A stretch of 64,000 bases of DNA from Marinobacter sp. HL-58 (GTDB lineage: Bacteria > Pseudomonadota > Gammaproteobacteria > Pseudomonadales > Oleiphilaceae). Under the pieces are notes generated by a model. It worked only from the letters and a program-made list of their open reading frames with translations, was not told the DNA's origin and ran no database searches. Location of the stretch: the NCBI RefSeq assembly GCF_001314605.1, contig NZ_LIHP01000001.1, positions 186,001 through 250,000 on the forward strand, in the 5' to 3' direction. Made by a program: the position numbers and the translations under genes. Below, piece by piece: positions 27,395-36,541 of this stretch. Numbering within the stretch: position 1 is the first letter of the stretch; the number at the start of each line of letters is the position of its first letter.

Positions 27395-28113
27395 GGCTTC
27401 ACCTCCAGGGCCAGCTGGCGGTCGAAGCGTCCAGCCAGGCTCTGGTCGTGGCTGACGAAAACCACCGAAGTGTGTTTTTCAGCTGCCAGCCCCAGCAGCA
27501 GTTCAATGAAGCGGTCGCGGTTGTCGCTGTCCAGGGCGGAAGTGGGTTCGTCTGCCAGGATTAGTTCCGGGCCGCCGGTCAGTGCCCGCGCTGCGGCCAC
27601 CCGTTGTTGCTGGCCGACGCTCAGCCCGGTCACCCGCCGGTGCCAGTGGTCAGGAGCAATGCCCAGGGCGGTGAGAAGTGACTCGGCCTCTTGCTCCGGT
27701 GTCGGCAGTGCCCGCGCCCGCCGTTTGCGGGACAACCGGCACGGAAGCATGACGTTTTCGAGGGTCGACAGGTATGGCACCAGATTGAACTGCTGGAAAA
27801 TAACCCCCATGTGGTCTGCTCTGAACCGGTCCCGCTGGCCACTGGTCAGGCTGGCCAGATCGGTGCCCAGCAGGCTGAGGGTGCCGGTATCGGGCAGAAT
27901 CAGGCCGCCCAGCAGGCTCAGCAGCGTGCTTTTGCCACTGCCACTGGGGCCCCTCAGGAACAGGTGCTCGCCGGTGTTGAGCATGATTTCCGGGTAGGCA
28001 ATCGGGGCCCGGGTCTGGTCCCAGCGAAATTCCACGTTGCTGACCCGAAGAGCCTCCCGGGGGATGACGGAACTATCGACTGGCGAATCTGTCTGGCTGG
28101 TCATGTCAGGCAT
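27391..28113 (-). CDS. ABC transporter ATP-binding protein (LolD/MacB type)
   Basis: About 240 residues from ATG 28113, with GGAAAA upstream; a longer frame begins with TTG at 28146. Walker A FLRGPSGSGKSTLLSLL, Q-loop FQQFNLVPYL, signature LSVGQQQRVAAARAL, Walker B LILADEPTSALD and the switch VSHD are all intact. It pairs with the FtsX-type permease, to which it is translationally coupled. The LSVGQ signature and the short C-terminus fit the LolD/MacB group. Confidence 0.92.
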   Translation of the reverse strand: MPDMTSQTDSPVDSSVIPREALRVSNVEFRWDQTRAPIAYPEIMLNTGEHLFLRGPSGSGKSTLLSLLGGLILPDTGTLSLLGTDLASLTSGQRDRFRADHMGVIFQQFNLVPYLSTLENVMLPCRLSRKRRARALPTPEQEAESLLTALGIAPDHWHRRVTGLSVGQQQRVAAARALTGGPELILADEPTSALDSDNRDRFIELLLGLAAEKHTSVVFVSHDQSLAGRFDRQLALEVKP

Positions 28114-28162
28114 CTGTTTTCCGGTGTATGATTCCCGAATTGTCAAAGGAGTACTTCATTCT

Positions 28163-28717
28163 ATGTTTCAACCCCTGGAATTCAGAACACTGCGTACGCG
28201 GTTCCCGATTCCTGTGTCGGCTCTGGTTCTTGCGGCGTTGCTGAGCGTTATTACCGCTGCCAACGCAAAAGACACCGCGCAAGAGATTGACTGGCTGGAA
28301 CTGATGCCTGCCGAGGATCTCAATCTGCTTGAGAGTATGCCAGAAGTGACCCACGAAGGAGATGGGCCGGCCGCCCTGCCGGATGAAATCATGACCGGTA
28401 GGACCGTTGACGAGATGGATGGCCGTTCCGGGCGTATACCGGGGTTCGTGGTGCCTCTGAAAACGACGGACGATATGCGCATTGTCGAGTTTTTCCTGGT
28501 GCCCTACTATGGCGCCTGTATTCATGTGCCGCCACCACCGCCGAACCAGATCATTCACGTTAAGTATGAGGAAGGATTCGAGCTGGAGGCGTTGTACGAA
28601 CCGGTCTGGATCGAAGGGGAGCTCAAAATCGAGCGAACCGAGAACGACGTAGCCTCATCCTCCTACTCCATCTCAGCTGAAAACGTGACGCCCTACGAGG
28701 GAGAGCAAGTCTACTGA
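28163..28717 (+). CDS. DUF3299 periplasmic protein
   Basis: 184 residues from ATG 28163 with AAGGAG upstream. The N-terminal signal peptide (PVSALVLAALLSVITAANA) is followed by a DUF3299 domain: DWLELMPAEDLNLLESMP, GRIPGFVVPLKTTDD, then VPYYGACIHVPPPPPNQIIHV, containing the conserved Cys and His near the proline run. Proteins of this family accompany the MacB-type zinc module. It is divergent from the ATPase (50-bp gap), and its stop abuts the stop of the DUF2796 gene with no base between. Confidence 0.88.
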   Translation: MFQPLEFRTLRTRFPIPVSALVLAALLSVITAANAKDTAQEIDWLELMPAEDLNLLESMPEVTHEGDGPAALPDEIMTGRTVDEMDGRSGRIPGFVVPLKTTDDMRIVEFFLVPYYGACIHVPPPPPNQIIHVKYEEGFELEALYEPVWIEGELKIERTENDVASSSYSISAENVTPYEGEQVY

Positions 28718-29320
28718 TCAGTTATTGATGGTGAACGCCCGGTTGGATGATGTCAGCCGGGCACTGCCCTGCCCGGAAGGCGACACCCATTCGATGGTGA
28801 GTTCTTCCAGGTCTTCGAACCTGTCCATCAGGGCCGATTCCAGTTCCTGGCTTGCCTCCATGCCCTCACATTCCAGTTGCTGGGATACGTCGTATTCCCG
28901 GTGAGTGGCTTCTTCGTGGTCATCCTCGTGCCCGTGATGGTCGTCATGGTGATCATGATGATCTTCCATCTCCTCACCCAACTGAACACTGGCCGCTGTC
29001 ACGCGGCAGCCACGGGAATCTGTATCCACCAGGGCCGTGGTTTCCAGCCACTGCCGGACCTCCTCCAGCCGGGCTTTCTGTTCATCCGTGCGGGCTTCGT
29101 GTTCGAACCCGGCCAGATTGTAGGCGGGTGAGGTGAACATCAGGTCAATGCGATTCTCTTCCACTGCCATTTGCAGGACAGCGCTGCCGTGTTCGTGGGC
29201 GCCGGGATTTTCGGCCGCCATCAACGGTGTGGCCGTCAGGGCCAGCAGGGAACCCAGTGCCAGAAAGGACTGCTGGCGGCTGGTCCGGCGCGTGCTGCGG
29301 ATAGGTTGATGCAGGGGCAT
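28718..29320 (-). CDS. DUF2796 periplasmic histidine-rich zinc-binding protein
   Basis: 200 residues from ATG 29320. A signal peptide (LALGSLLALTATPLMAA) is followed by EHGSAVLQMAVEENRIDL, a His/Asp cluster around residues 120-140 (DHHDHHDDHHGHEDDH), and the DUF2796 C-terminal part (FEDLEELTIEWVSPSGQG). The His-rich loop should bind zinc in the periplasm. A near-perfect Zur operator lies 24-45 bp upstream, so the gene should be on when zinc is scarce. It is transcribed toward the ABC genes, with DUF3299 lying between on the other strand. Confidence 0.88.
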   Translation of the reverse strand: MPLHQPIRSTRRTSRQQSFLALGSLLALTATPLMAAENPGAHEHGSAVLQMAVEENRIDLMFTSPAYNLAGFEHEARTDEQKARLEEVRQWLETTALVDTDSRGCRVTAASVQLGEEMEDHHDHHDDHHGHEDDHEEATHREYDVSQQLECEGMEASQELESALMDRFEDLEELTIEWVSPSGQGSARLTSSNRAFTINN

Positions 29321-29343
29321 GGTCGGGTGCTCTCGTCTGGTTT

Positions 29344-29365
29344 GATATGTTATAACATAATTTAC
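29344..29365. promoter_or_regulatory. Zur box upstream of the DUF2796 gene
   Basis: GATATGTTATAACATAATTT contains a perfect 14-bp palindrome (TATGTTATAACATA) and matches the enterobacterial znu-type Zur site at about 16 of 22 positions in my alignment. It is 24 bp from the DUF2796 ATG, a repressing position, and about 100 bp from the divergent UPF0149 gene. Confidence 0.82.
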
Positions 29366-29460
29366 TCTTTCCCCGCCGGGAATCAAGAGGGCAAGTGCCT
29401 TAACCGGAGCTGAATGCTAGGATAGAGCCTTAACTCATTCACACAGGATCGTCCCGTTTC

Positions 29461-30057
29461 ATGTCCGAAACCGACACCTCCAACGCCCGCGCTGTTGCCT
29501 TTGAGCGCTGGGCAAATGTATTCACTGCCCACAAGGCCTTCAGCCACCCTTCGGAACTTCACGGTGCCCTTTGTGGCCGACTGGCAGCCGGCTCGCGTAT
29601 ACAGGAAGGGGATTGGCTGGCAATGGTCTGTGAGCACATGGGGCTTCCGCCAACGGCTACCGAGGAATCAGACGAACTCAGGGAATTCATGGCGTCGGCC
29701 TATGACCAGACACTGGAGCTTATGAAAGCCACTGATATGAGCTTTCAGCCCCTGTTGCCGGATGATGACTATGCCATCGAACAGCGCCTGGAAGCCCTGA
29801 CTTCCTGGGTACGGGGATTCCTGGAGGGGATGGCGCTGTCTGCCGGCGAATCCCTGGGCGAAGCGCCGGATGAAATTCGCGAACTCATTGAAGACCTGGT
29901 GGCCATCAGCCAGGTGGCTGACGACGACGAACCCGATGAAGAGAGCGAACAGCAACTGATGGAAATTGTGGAGTATGTGCGGCTGGGTGCGCTTGCGGTG
30001 TTTACCGAGTTCAACCCGCCAGAAAAACCGTCACCTGAAGCACCGACGCTGCACTGA
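29461..30057 (+). CDS. UPF0149 (YgfB/YecA) family protein
   Basis: 198 residues, acidic and helical. The family segment is near the N-terminus: SHPSELHGALCGRLAAG, then LTSWVRGFLEGMAL and a C-terminal VEYVRLGALAVFTEF. YgfB-type proteins lack the C-terminal SEC-C zinc motif, as here. Molecular function is not settled; in P. aeruginosa the relative has been linked to gene regulation and antibiotic tolerance. It precedes pepP by 27 bp on the same strand, a conserved order. Confidence 0.9.
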   Translation: MSETDTSNARAVAFERWANVFTAHKAFSHPSELHGALCGRLAAGSRIQEGDWLAMVCEHMGLPPTATEESDELREFMASAYDQTLELMKATDMSFQPLLPDDDYAIEQRLEALTSWVRGFLEGMALSAGESLGEAPDEIRELIEDLVAISQVADDDEPDEESEQQLMEIVEYVRLGALAVFTEFNPPEKPSPEAPTLH

Positions 30058-30084
30058 GCAACCCTACGAAACCTGGGAGATACC

Positions 30085-31407
30085 ATGGCCTCTCTGATAT
30101 CCGTTAAGGAATTCAATGATCGCCGCCGCCGGTTGATGGAACGGATGGCGCCTGACAGTATTGCGATTCTGCCCGCGGCCCCCGAGCGGGTGCGTAACCG
30201 GGACGTACTGCATCCGTTCCGTCAGGACAGTGATTTCCATTACCTGACCGGTTTCGATGAGCCGGATGCGGTCGTGGTACTGATTCCCGGCCGGGAGCAT
30301 GGTGAGTCAGTATTGTTCTGCAAGGAGCGGAATCCTGAGAAAGAGCTGTGGGACGGATTCCTGGCAGGTCCGGAAGGGGCTATTGAACATTTTGGCCTGG
30401 ACGATGCCTTCCCCATTTCCGATATCGACGACATCCTGCCGGGCATGATCGAGGGTCGCAGCCGGGTATATTACCCGCTGGGCAAGGACCACAATTTCGA
30501 TGCCAAGGTCATGGACTGGGTCAAGGTCATCCGCAGCAAGGTGCGCTCCGGTGCCCATCCTCCCGGTGAATTTGTTGCCCTGGAACACCTGCTGCACGAC
30601 TTGCGGCTCTACAAGAGCGCCGCGGAAATCAAGGTAATGGCCAAAGCCGGCGAAATCAGTTGCGAGGCCCACAAGCGGGCCATGAAGCGCGCCCGCAAGG
30701 GTGGCTACGAGTACAACCTTGAGGCTGAACTGATTCACACCTTCATGGAAAACGGAGCCCGTTCCACGGCCTACCCGTCCATCGTCGGCAGCGGCCAGAA
30801 TGCCTGCATCCTGCACTACATCGAAAACAGCGCCCCGCTGAAGGACGGTGACCTGGTCCTGATCGACGCCGGCTGTGAGCTGGAGTGCTACGCCTCTGAT
30901 ATCACCCGCACCTTCCCGGTCAGTGGCAGATTCAGTGACCAGCAGCGGGCCCTGTACGAAGTGGTGCTGGCGGCACAGTACGCCGCTATCGAGGAAGTGC
31001 GCCCGGGCAACCACTGGGATCATCCCCACCAGGCGGCCCTGAAAGTGCTCACCCAGGGGCTGATTGATCTTGGCCTGCTCAAGAACACCACCGTGGAACA
31101 GGCCATTGAGGACCAGGCATTCAAACCTTTCTTCATGCACCGCACCGGCCACTGGCTGGGAATGGATGTACACGATGTGGGTGATTACAAGGTGGGCGAC
31201 GCCTGGCGGCAGCTTGAGCCGGGCATGGCTCTGACGGTTGAGCCGGGGCTGTACGTGGCCCCTGACAACACCGATGTGGATGAAAAGTGGCGTGGTATCG
31301 GCATTCGTATTGAAGACGATGTGGTGGTCACAAAGGAAGGCTGCCGGGTACTGACCGATGCCGTTCCCAAGACCATTCCTGAAATTGAAGCCCTGATGGC
31401 AGACTGA
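30085..31407 (+). CDS. pepP: Xaa-Pro aminopeptidase
   Basis: 440 residues. The N-terminal domain (DFHYLTGFDEPDAVVVL) is followed by a pita-bread metallopeptidase fold. Metal ligands appear in LIDAGCELECYASDITRTFPVS (two Asp), HRTGHWLGMDVHD (His), and the Glu residues in TVEPGLYV and GIGIRIEDDV. It removes N-terminal residues before proline, with two Mn ions. GGAG precedes the ATG. It lies in the run UPF0149-pepP-ubiH-ubiI, as in E. coli ygfB-pepP-ubiH-ubiI. Confidence 0.97.
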   Translation: MASLISVKEFNDRRRRLMERMAPDSIAILPAAPERVRNRDVLHPFRQDSDFHYLTGFDEPDAVVVLIPGREHGESVLFCKERNPEKELWDGFLAGPEGAIEHFGLDDAFPISDIDDILPGMIEGRSRVYYPLGKDHNFDAKVMDWVKVIRSKVRSGAHPPGEFVALEHLLHDLRLYKSAAEIKVMAKAGEISCEAHKRAMKRARKGGYEYNLEAELIHTFMENGARSTAYPSIVGSGQNACILHYIENSAPLKDGDLVLIDAGCELECYASDITRTFPVSGRFSDQQRALYEVVLAAQYAAIEEVRPGNHWDHPHQAALKVLTQGLIDLGLLKNTTVEQAIEDQAFKPFFMHRTGHWLGMDVHDVGDYKVGDAWRQLEPGMALTVEPGLYVAPDNTDVDEKWRGIGIRIEDDVVVTKEGCRVLTDAVPKTIPEIEALMAD

Positions 31408-31409
31408 CC

Positions 31410-32690
31410 GTGAACCAGCACGATACCGATATCATCATTGCCGGCGGTGGTCTGGCCGGCGCTACTCTTGCGCTGGCGCTGGCCCGAACCCTGCCACAAT
31501 TGCGGGTAACGGTAGTCGAGGCTTTCCCCTTGTCTCCGGATGCCCTGCCGGACAGCTATCAGCCCAGTTACGATGCCCGCTCCACGGCACTGGCCTGGGG
31601 GTCACGACTGATTTTCGAGGAACTGGGCCTGTGGCAGCGGCTGTCAGAACATGCCACACCGATCCGCCACATTCATGTGTCGGATCGTGGCCATTTTGGC
31701 GCCACCCGCCTGAACGCGTCTGACCATCGGCAGGAAGCCCTCGGGTACGTGGCGGACAACCGATGGATGGGTTTGTGCCTGATGCGGGAATTGTTGCAGA
31801 CGAGGGTGAACTGGGAAGCCCCTGCGGAAGTGACGGACATGCAGCCTCTGCAGGGAGGCGTACAGGTGACCCTCGGTTCGAACGGTAATGAACGAAAGCT
31901 GAGCGCTCAGTGCCTGGTGGTCGCCGATGGGGGGCGCTCCGGGCTGAGGGAAAAGCTGGGTTTCCGGGTGGACGAACAGGCTTACGACCAGCATGCCCTG
32001 ATCGCCAATGTGTCTACCGCCAACAGTCACAACTTTACCGCCTACGAACGCTTCACCGATGCAGGCCCGATGGCGCTTCTGCCCCATGGTTCGCCCAATC
32101 GTGCAGGGAATACCGCTGCCCTGGTATGGACGCTGGACAGCAGTGCCCTTGACGGGCTTCTGGCTCTCAGCGACGAGGACAAATGCCAGCGCCTGCAGCA
32201 ACGGTTTGGCTGGCGGCTGGGGCGCTTCACCCGTATAGGCGAGTGCAGTCATTACCCGCTGACCCTCAAAACCGTGGACGAGTCTGTCCGCCCCGGGGTC
32301 GTGCTGGTGGGTAATGCCGCCCACACCCTGCATCCGGTGGCCGGCCAGGGCTTCAACCTGGCGCTGCGGGGGCTGATGGCCCTGGTGGAGCAGCTGCGGG
32401 TGGCAACCGAACAGGAACAACCGCTGGGTAGCCTGCAGGTGCTGAAACAGTACCAGGCGCGCCATCGCCAGGACTGGCAGCAAACCGTGCGCTTTTCCGA
32501 TTCCCTGATACAGCTTTTCGGCACTCACCTGCCTCTGGTGACTACCGCCCGCGATGCCGGCCTGATGGGGCTGGATCTGCTGCCGGGCGCCAAGCGCTGG
32601 TTTGCCCGCCGGGCCATGGGCATGGGTGGTCGCCGGGCCGACATCCGGGCTCCCGGCGCGGCTTATACGGAACGCAGAAACCATGAATGA
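31410..32690 (+). CDS. ubiH: 2-octaprenyl-6-methoxyphenol hydroxylase (UbiH)
   Basis: 426 residues with a GTG start at 31410, two bases after pepP. FAD-binding monooxygenase of the UbiH/COQ6 family: GGGLAGATLALALA (dinucleotide fold), DARSTALAWGSRLIFEELGLW (substrate helix), VVADGGRSGLREKLG (DG motif) and VLVGNAAHTLHPVAGQGFNLAL (GD-like motif). It hydroxylates a ring position in aerobic ubiquinone synthesis. Its end overlaps the next gene by eight bases. Confidence 0.94.
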   Translation: MNQHDTDIIIAGGGLAGATLALALARTLPQLRVTVVEAFPLSPDALPDSYQPSYDARSTALAWGSRLIFEELGLWQRLSEHATPIRHIHVSDRGHFGATRLNASDHRQEALGYVADNRWMGLCLMRELLQTRVNWEAPAEVTDMQPLQGGVQVTLGSNGNERKLSAQCLVVADGGRSGLREKLGFRVDEQAYDQHALIANVSTANSHNFTAYERFTDAGPMALLPHGSPNRAGNTAALVWTLDSSALDGLLALSDEDKCQRLQQRFGWRLGRFTRIGECSHYPLTLKTVDESVRPGVVLVGNAAHTLHPVAGQGFNLALRGLMALVEQLRVATEQEQPLGSLQVLKQYQARHRQDWQQTVRFSDSLIQLFGTHLPLVTTARDAGLMGLDLLPGAKRWFARRAMGMGGRRADIRAPGAAYTERRNHE

Positions 32691-33903
32691 ACGGGCATAT
32701 TTTGACATTCTGGTGGTTGGTGGCGGCATGGTGGGGTCCGCCCTGGCCCTGGGGCTCTCACAGCAGGGCTGGCACGTCGGGCTGGTGGAAGGCAGTGACC
32801 GCAAGGCCCTGCTGCAGGCTCCGGGGGAGGTTTCCGGGGTGGACGATTTTGATCCCCGTGTGAGCGCCATTTCCGTCGCCAGTCAGCGCTTGCTTGAAGA
32901 GCTGGGCGTATGGCCGGATATCGCGGCCGGTCGCCACTGCCCCTATCAGACCATGACGGTATGGGACGGCGACGGCACCGGCCGCATCCAGTTTGAGGCA
33001 GCCGAGTTACGGGCGCCAGCGCTGGGCACCATCATCGAGAACCGCCGGACTGTACAGGCACTGTTCGCGGCGCTGGCACAGAGTAGCGTCGATCTGGTTG
33101 ATGGTGTGAAGGTCACTGGCTGGTGGCAGGACGGGAGCCAGCGTGGTATCCGTCTTGAGGACGGCAGAACACTGGCGGCAAAGCTTGTGGTGGCCGCCGA
33201 TGGCGCCCATTCCCGTCTGCGACAGTGGGTGGGGTTACCAACCCGCGAATGGGATTATGATCAGCAGGCGATTGTTTGCACGGTGCGAACCACCCAGAGT
33301 CATCGTTTCACCGCCTGGCAGCGATTTTCCCCCGCGGGCCCTCTGGCATTCCTGCCGCTGTTGACGGAGGCAGGTAACGAGCACTACTGCTCGATCGTAT
33401 GGTCCCAGGATACTGAAGAGGCACGCCGGCTGATGGCCCTGAATGACGATGCCTTCAGGGCGGAGCTGGAAAGCGCGATTGAGCGTGAACTGGGCGCGGT
33501 GAAAGTCGTCTCGCGCCGATACGCCTTCCCGTTGCGCCAGCGCCATGCCAAGGATTACATAGCCGGCGGCTTTGCACTGGTGGGCGATGCGGCCCATACC
33601 ATTCATCCCCTTGCGGGGCAGGGTGCCAATCTGGGTTACGGTGATGTCAGGGCATTACTGGACGAGCTTTCCCGGGCCAGAAAGTCGGGCACCGATCCCG
33701 ATAATGAGCTGGTTCTGGCGCGTTACCAGCGCCGCCGCAAGGGGGAGAATCTCGCCATGATGGCTGCCATGGAAGGATTCAAGCAGCTGTTTGCCCGGGA
33801 TGAGCTGACGGTGCGCTGGCTGCGCAATACCGGAATGCGCTGGCTGAACCAGCTTGGTCCTGTCAAGAACCGCATTGCTGCTGAAGCGATGGGGCTGGAT
33901 TAA
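32683..33903 (+). CDS. ubiI: Ubiquinone hydroxylase of the UbiI/UbiF type
   Basis: 406 residues from ATG 32683, inside the last codons of ubiH. FAD signatures: ILVVGGGMVGSALALGLS, DPRVSAISVASQRLLEELGVW, VVAADGAHSRLRQWVG, and FALVGDAAHTIHPLAGQGANLGYGDV. It is paralogous to ubiH. Position behind ubiH suggests UbiI (C5 hydroxylase), although UbiF or a broad-specificity enzyme cannot be excluded. It overlaps the end of convergent rsmE by four bases, so no terminator separates the two transcripts. Confidence 0.88.
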   Translation: MNERAYFDILVVGGGMVGSALALGLSQQGWHVGLVEGSDRKALLQAPGEVSGVDDFDPRVSAISVASQRLLEELGVWPDIAAGRHCPYQTMTVWDGDGTGRIQFEAAELRAPALGTIIENRRTVQALFAALAQSSVDLVDGVKVTGWWQDGSQRGIRLEDGRTLAAKLVVAADGAHSRLRQWVGLPTREWDYDQQAIVCTVRTTQSHRFTAWQRFSPAGPLAFLPLLTEAGNEHYCSIVWSQDTEEARRLMALNDDAFRAELESAIERELGAVKVVSRRYAFPLRQRHAKDYIAGGFALVGDAAHTIHPLAGQGANLGYGDVRALLDELSRARKSGTDPDNELVLARYQRRRKGENLAMMAAMEGFKQLFARDELTVRWLRNTGMRWLNQLGPVKNRIAAEAMGLD

Positions 33904-34619
33904 CGGCAGGCATCAAACAGGCGGCTGACCAGTACCGGTACGGCTGTTTCCACCTTCAGGATACGGTTGCCGAGGTGCACGGCCTCACAGCCGGCCTCAA
34001 CCAGCTTGTCCACCTCGTAGGGTATAAATCCGCCCTCGGGGCCGATGCAGAGGGTTGCCGGCTCGCTGATATGAACCGGGCAGGGTGACTCGGTACCGGG
34101 ATGTGCAACCAGCGCACGGGTGTTCTCCAGCAGTGCCGGCAGTTCATCTTCCACAAACGGTTTGAACAGCTTGCGGATCTGTACCCGGGGCATGACGGTA
34201 TCCCGGGCCTGCTCCAGGCCCAGTACCAGGTTTTCCCGCAGATGGTCGTCAGACAGCCAGGGCGTCTGCCAGAAGCTTTTCTCCACCTTGTAGCTGTTGA
34301 TCAGCCAGATGTCCTTGACGCCGAGAGTGGCGCAGGTCTGCAGCACCCGGCGGAACATTTTCGGCCGTGGCATGGCCAGAACCAGCGTCAGTGGCAGTGG
34401 TGAGGGAGGGGGCTCGGCCAGCTCCACCTGAAGCGTCGCCCGGGTGTCGGTGAGTTGCAACACGCGGGCCGTGCCGATATCGCCGTTGACCAGTCCCACC
34501 GGCACCAGGTCCCCCTCGGAAACCTTCAGTACCGAGGTCATATGGGCGAGCCGGCGTCCGGTCAGGGTTGCGCGATCAGCAGAGACAAAGTCCTCCCCGA
34601 ACAGTAACGCCAGGTTCAT
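33900..34619 (-). CDS. rsmE: 16S rRNA m3U1498 methyltransferase
   Basis: 239 residues. An N-terminal PUA-like domain (LTGRRLAHMTSVLKVSEGD) is followed by a SPOUT (trefoil-knot) domain with the motif LCIGPEGGFIPYEVDKLVEAG and the C-terminal VHLGNRILKVETAVPVLVSR. It methylates U1498 of 16S rRNA. It is the last gene of the ubiE-to-rsmE series and overlaps tatC by four bases. Confidence 0.96.
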   Translation of the reverse strand: MNLALLFGEDFVSADRATLTGRRLAHMTSVLKVSEGDLVPVGLVNGDIGTARVLQLTDTRATLQVELAEPPPSPLPLTLVLAMPRPKMFRRVLQTCATLGVKDIWLINSYKVEKSFWQTPWLSDDHLRENLVLGLEQARDTVMPRVQIRKLFKPFVEDELPALLENTRALVAHPGTESPCPVHISEPATLCIGPEGGFIPYEVDKLVEAGCEAVHLGNRILKVETAVPVLVSRLFDACR

Positions 34620-35410
34620 TCTCCGGAGGCTTCCGTGGCGTCCTGATCTTTTACTTCGCGTCGGGCCAGCCGGCCAAACAGGATGCCCAGTTCAAACAAC
34701 AGCCACATGGGCACGGCCAGCAGGGTCTGGGAAATGATGTCCGGCGGAGTCAGCAGCATGCCGATTACGAAACATCCCACCACAATATAGGGTCGCTTTT
34801 CTGCAAGGTCTTCAGGGGTGGTGGCTCCGGTGAGAATCAGCAGGATTGTGGCAATGGGTATCTCGAAGGCAATGCCGAAGGCGAAGAACATTTTCAGGAC
34901 GAAGTTGAGGTAACTGTTGATGTCCGGTAGCTCGACAATACCTTCCGGGCCGATCGCGGTGAAGAAACCGAACACCAGCGGGAATACGACGAAGTAGGCA
35001 AACGCCGCGCCCAGGTAGAACAGAATGATGGAAGTAAAGAGCAGCGGAAACGCCAGTTTTTTCTCGTGGGCATACAGCCCCGGTGCGATAAAGCTCCAGA
35101 GCTGGTAGAGAATCACCGGAATGGCCACAAAGACGGCCAGAACCAGTGCCAGCTTCAGCGGCGCGAAGAAGGGGGATGTGATGTCTGTCGCGATCATGGT
35201 CTGCCCGACCGGCAGCAGGTCTCGCAGGGGTTGTGAAATCAGCAGGTAGAGCTCGTTGGCAAACGGGTAGATGGCAGCAAAACAGATGATCACTGCCAGT
35301 ACCATTTTCAGCAGCCGGTTACGAAGCTCCAGCAAATGCTCGATCAGCGGCATTTCCTGTTGCGTTTCATTGGTACCTTGCGTGTTCTTGCCGTCTGGCT
35401 GGGTGGTCAT
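34616..35410 (-). CDS. tatC: Twin-arginine translocase subunit TatC
   Basis: 264 residues with six predicted TM helices. The cytoplasmic N-terminus EMPLIEHLLELRNRLLKM is the signal-peptide-binding signature (HLxELRxRL). Later, YQLWSFIAPGLYAHEKK and the periplasmic loops match the family. With TatA and TatB it exports folded proteins. It overlaps tatB by four bases. Confidence 0.97.
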   Translation of the reverse strand: MTTQPDGKNTQGTNETQQEMPLIEHLLELRNRLLKMVLAVIICFAAIYPFANELYLLISQPLRDLLPVGQTMIATDITSPFFAPLKLALVLAVFVAIPVILYQLWSFIAPGLYAHEKKLAFPLLFTSIILFYLGAAFAYFVVFPLVFGFFTAIGPEGIVELPDINSYLNFVLKMFFAFGIAFEIPIATILLILTGATTPEDLAEKRPYIVVGCFVIGMLLTPPDIISQTLLAVPMWLLFELGILFGRLARREVKDQDATEASGE

Positions 35411-35862
35411 GAACGGTGTTCCGGCGTGCTGTCATGTTGTTTCGGGGTATCTTCGTCCCTGGAAGAATGATCAGAGCCACTGGCGGAAGTCGGGTCTTTC
35501 TCTGGCGCAGTCTTCGATTCTGCCTGCTCGGCGACGCGCCGGGTGGCGGGTGCAGGCCGGTGTTTAGGCTTTTCTTCGTCGGACAGGACCAGGTGTTCGT
35601 ATTTTTTGGCTTCATCCAGGGCGCCGCGGACCGACTTCTGCACATCGTCAAGGCCGACATCGCCGGCCTTGCGCAGTTCTTTGCGCAGCTCCTCCGCCTT
35701 GAGCTGGCGATCCAGTTCCGAGGAGAACTGACTGACCGTGCGCCGGGCACCACCGATCCACCGCCCGGCAGCCCGGGCGGCCGTAGGCAACCGCTCGGGG
35801 CCGAGAACAAGTAACGCGATAATGCCGCAGATCAGCAGCTCGAGAAAGCCGATATCAAACAT
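35407..35862 (-). CDS. tatB: Twin-arginine translocase subunit TatB
   Basis: 151 residues. One N-terminal TM helix with FDIGFLELLICGIIALLVLG followed by the PERLP hinge, then an amphipathic helix and a long charged, disordered tail (about 95-151). The Glu near the N-terminus and the proline hinge are diagnostic of TatB. It cooperates with TatC in recognising Tat signals. It lies 10 bp after tatA. Confidence 0.95.
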   Translation of the reverse strand: MFDIGFLELLICGIIALLVLGPERLPTAARAAGRWIGGARRTVSQFSSELDRQLKAEELRKELRKAGDVGLDDVQKSVRGALDEAKKYEHLVLSDEEKPKHRPAPATRRVAEQAESKTAPEKDPTSASGSDHSSRDEDTPKQHDSTPEHRS

Positions 35863-35872
35863 TCAGCCGGTC

Positions 35873-36109
35873 TCAGCTGTGGGACTTGTCCCGTGGCTTT
35901 TCTTCGGCGCCGGTCTCGTGGACCTTGGCGTCGGCATTCTCTTCAATAGCATCCGGGTCTGTGTCTTTTTTATCTTCTTCGTTCATGGACTTCTTGAATC
36001 CGCGAATGGCGCCGCCCAGATCGCTACCGATGTTGCGGAGTTTCTTGGTTCCGAACAAAAGTATAACAATGCCGAGTACGATTAGGAGTTGCCAGATACT
36101 GATGCCCAT
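35873..36109 (-). CDS. tatA: Twin-arginine translocase subunit TatA
   Basis: 78 residues: [20 protein letters not shown] (TM), the [19 protein letters not shown] amphipathic region, and an acidic tail. TatA oligomers form the translocation pathway. It is the first gene of tatABC. A 100-bp gap to hisE upstream (36110-36211) may hold a promoter or terminator; I see no strong hairpin there. Confidence 0.96.
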   Translation of the reverse strand: MGISIWQLLIVLGIVILLFGTKKLRNIGSDLGGAIRGFKKSMNEEDKKDTDPDAIEENADAKVHETGAEEKPRDKSHS

Positions 36110-36211
36110 GCCGGGACCCTCGTTTCAATGTTTCTGTTACGGTTGATTGTACGCCACATCGGGGGAGTTCGGGAAACCCTCTTCAGAGGTACGCTGAAGA
36201 GGTAATACCGT

Positions 36212-36541
36212 TCACTTGTTCCGGGAGGCTTTTTCTTCAAGGCCTGACAGGTCAAAACGGCTGGCCAGTTCGTCAATCACGTCTTTTGGCCCGAGGCCCA
36301 GGCGCGACAGCATGACCATGCTGTGAAACCAGAGATCAGCGGTTTCGTAGACCACGTCCCGGGTTTCGCCGGAATGCTCCGCGTCCTTGGCGGCCAACAG
36401 GGTTTCGGTACATTCTTCCCCGACTTTTTCCAGGATCTTGTTCAGGCCCTTCTGATGCAGGCTGGCCACGTAGGAAGTCTCGGGATCAGCGTCCTTCCGT
36501 GCTTCCAGCACCTGGGCCAGTTGTTCCAGGATATCACTCAT
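36212..36541 (-). CDS. hisE: Phosphoribosyl-ATP pyrophosphatase
   Basis: 109 residues from ATG 36541, inside the end of hisI. The MazG-like fold is visible: [32 protein letters not shown] (E-x-x-E metal ligands) and [17 protein letters not shown]. It performs step two of histidine synthesis. It is a separate gene, not fused to hisI as in enterobacteria, and overlaps hisI by eight bases. Confidence 0.96.
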   Translation of the reverse strand: MSDILEQLAQVLEARKDADPETSYVASLHQKGLNKILEKVGEECTETLLAAKDAEHSGETRDVVYETADLWFHSMVMLSRLGLGPKDVIDELASRFDLSGLEEKASRNK

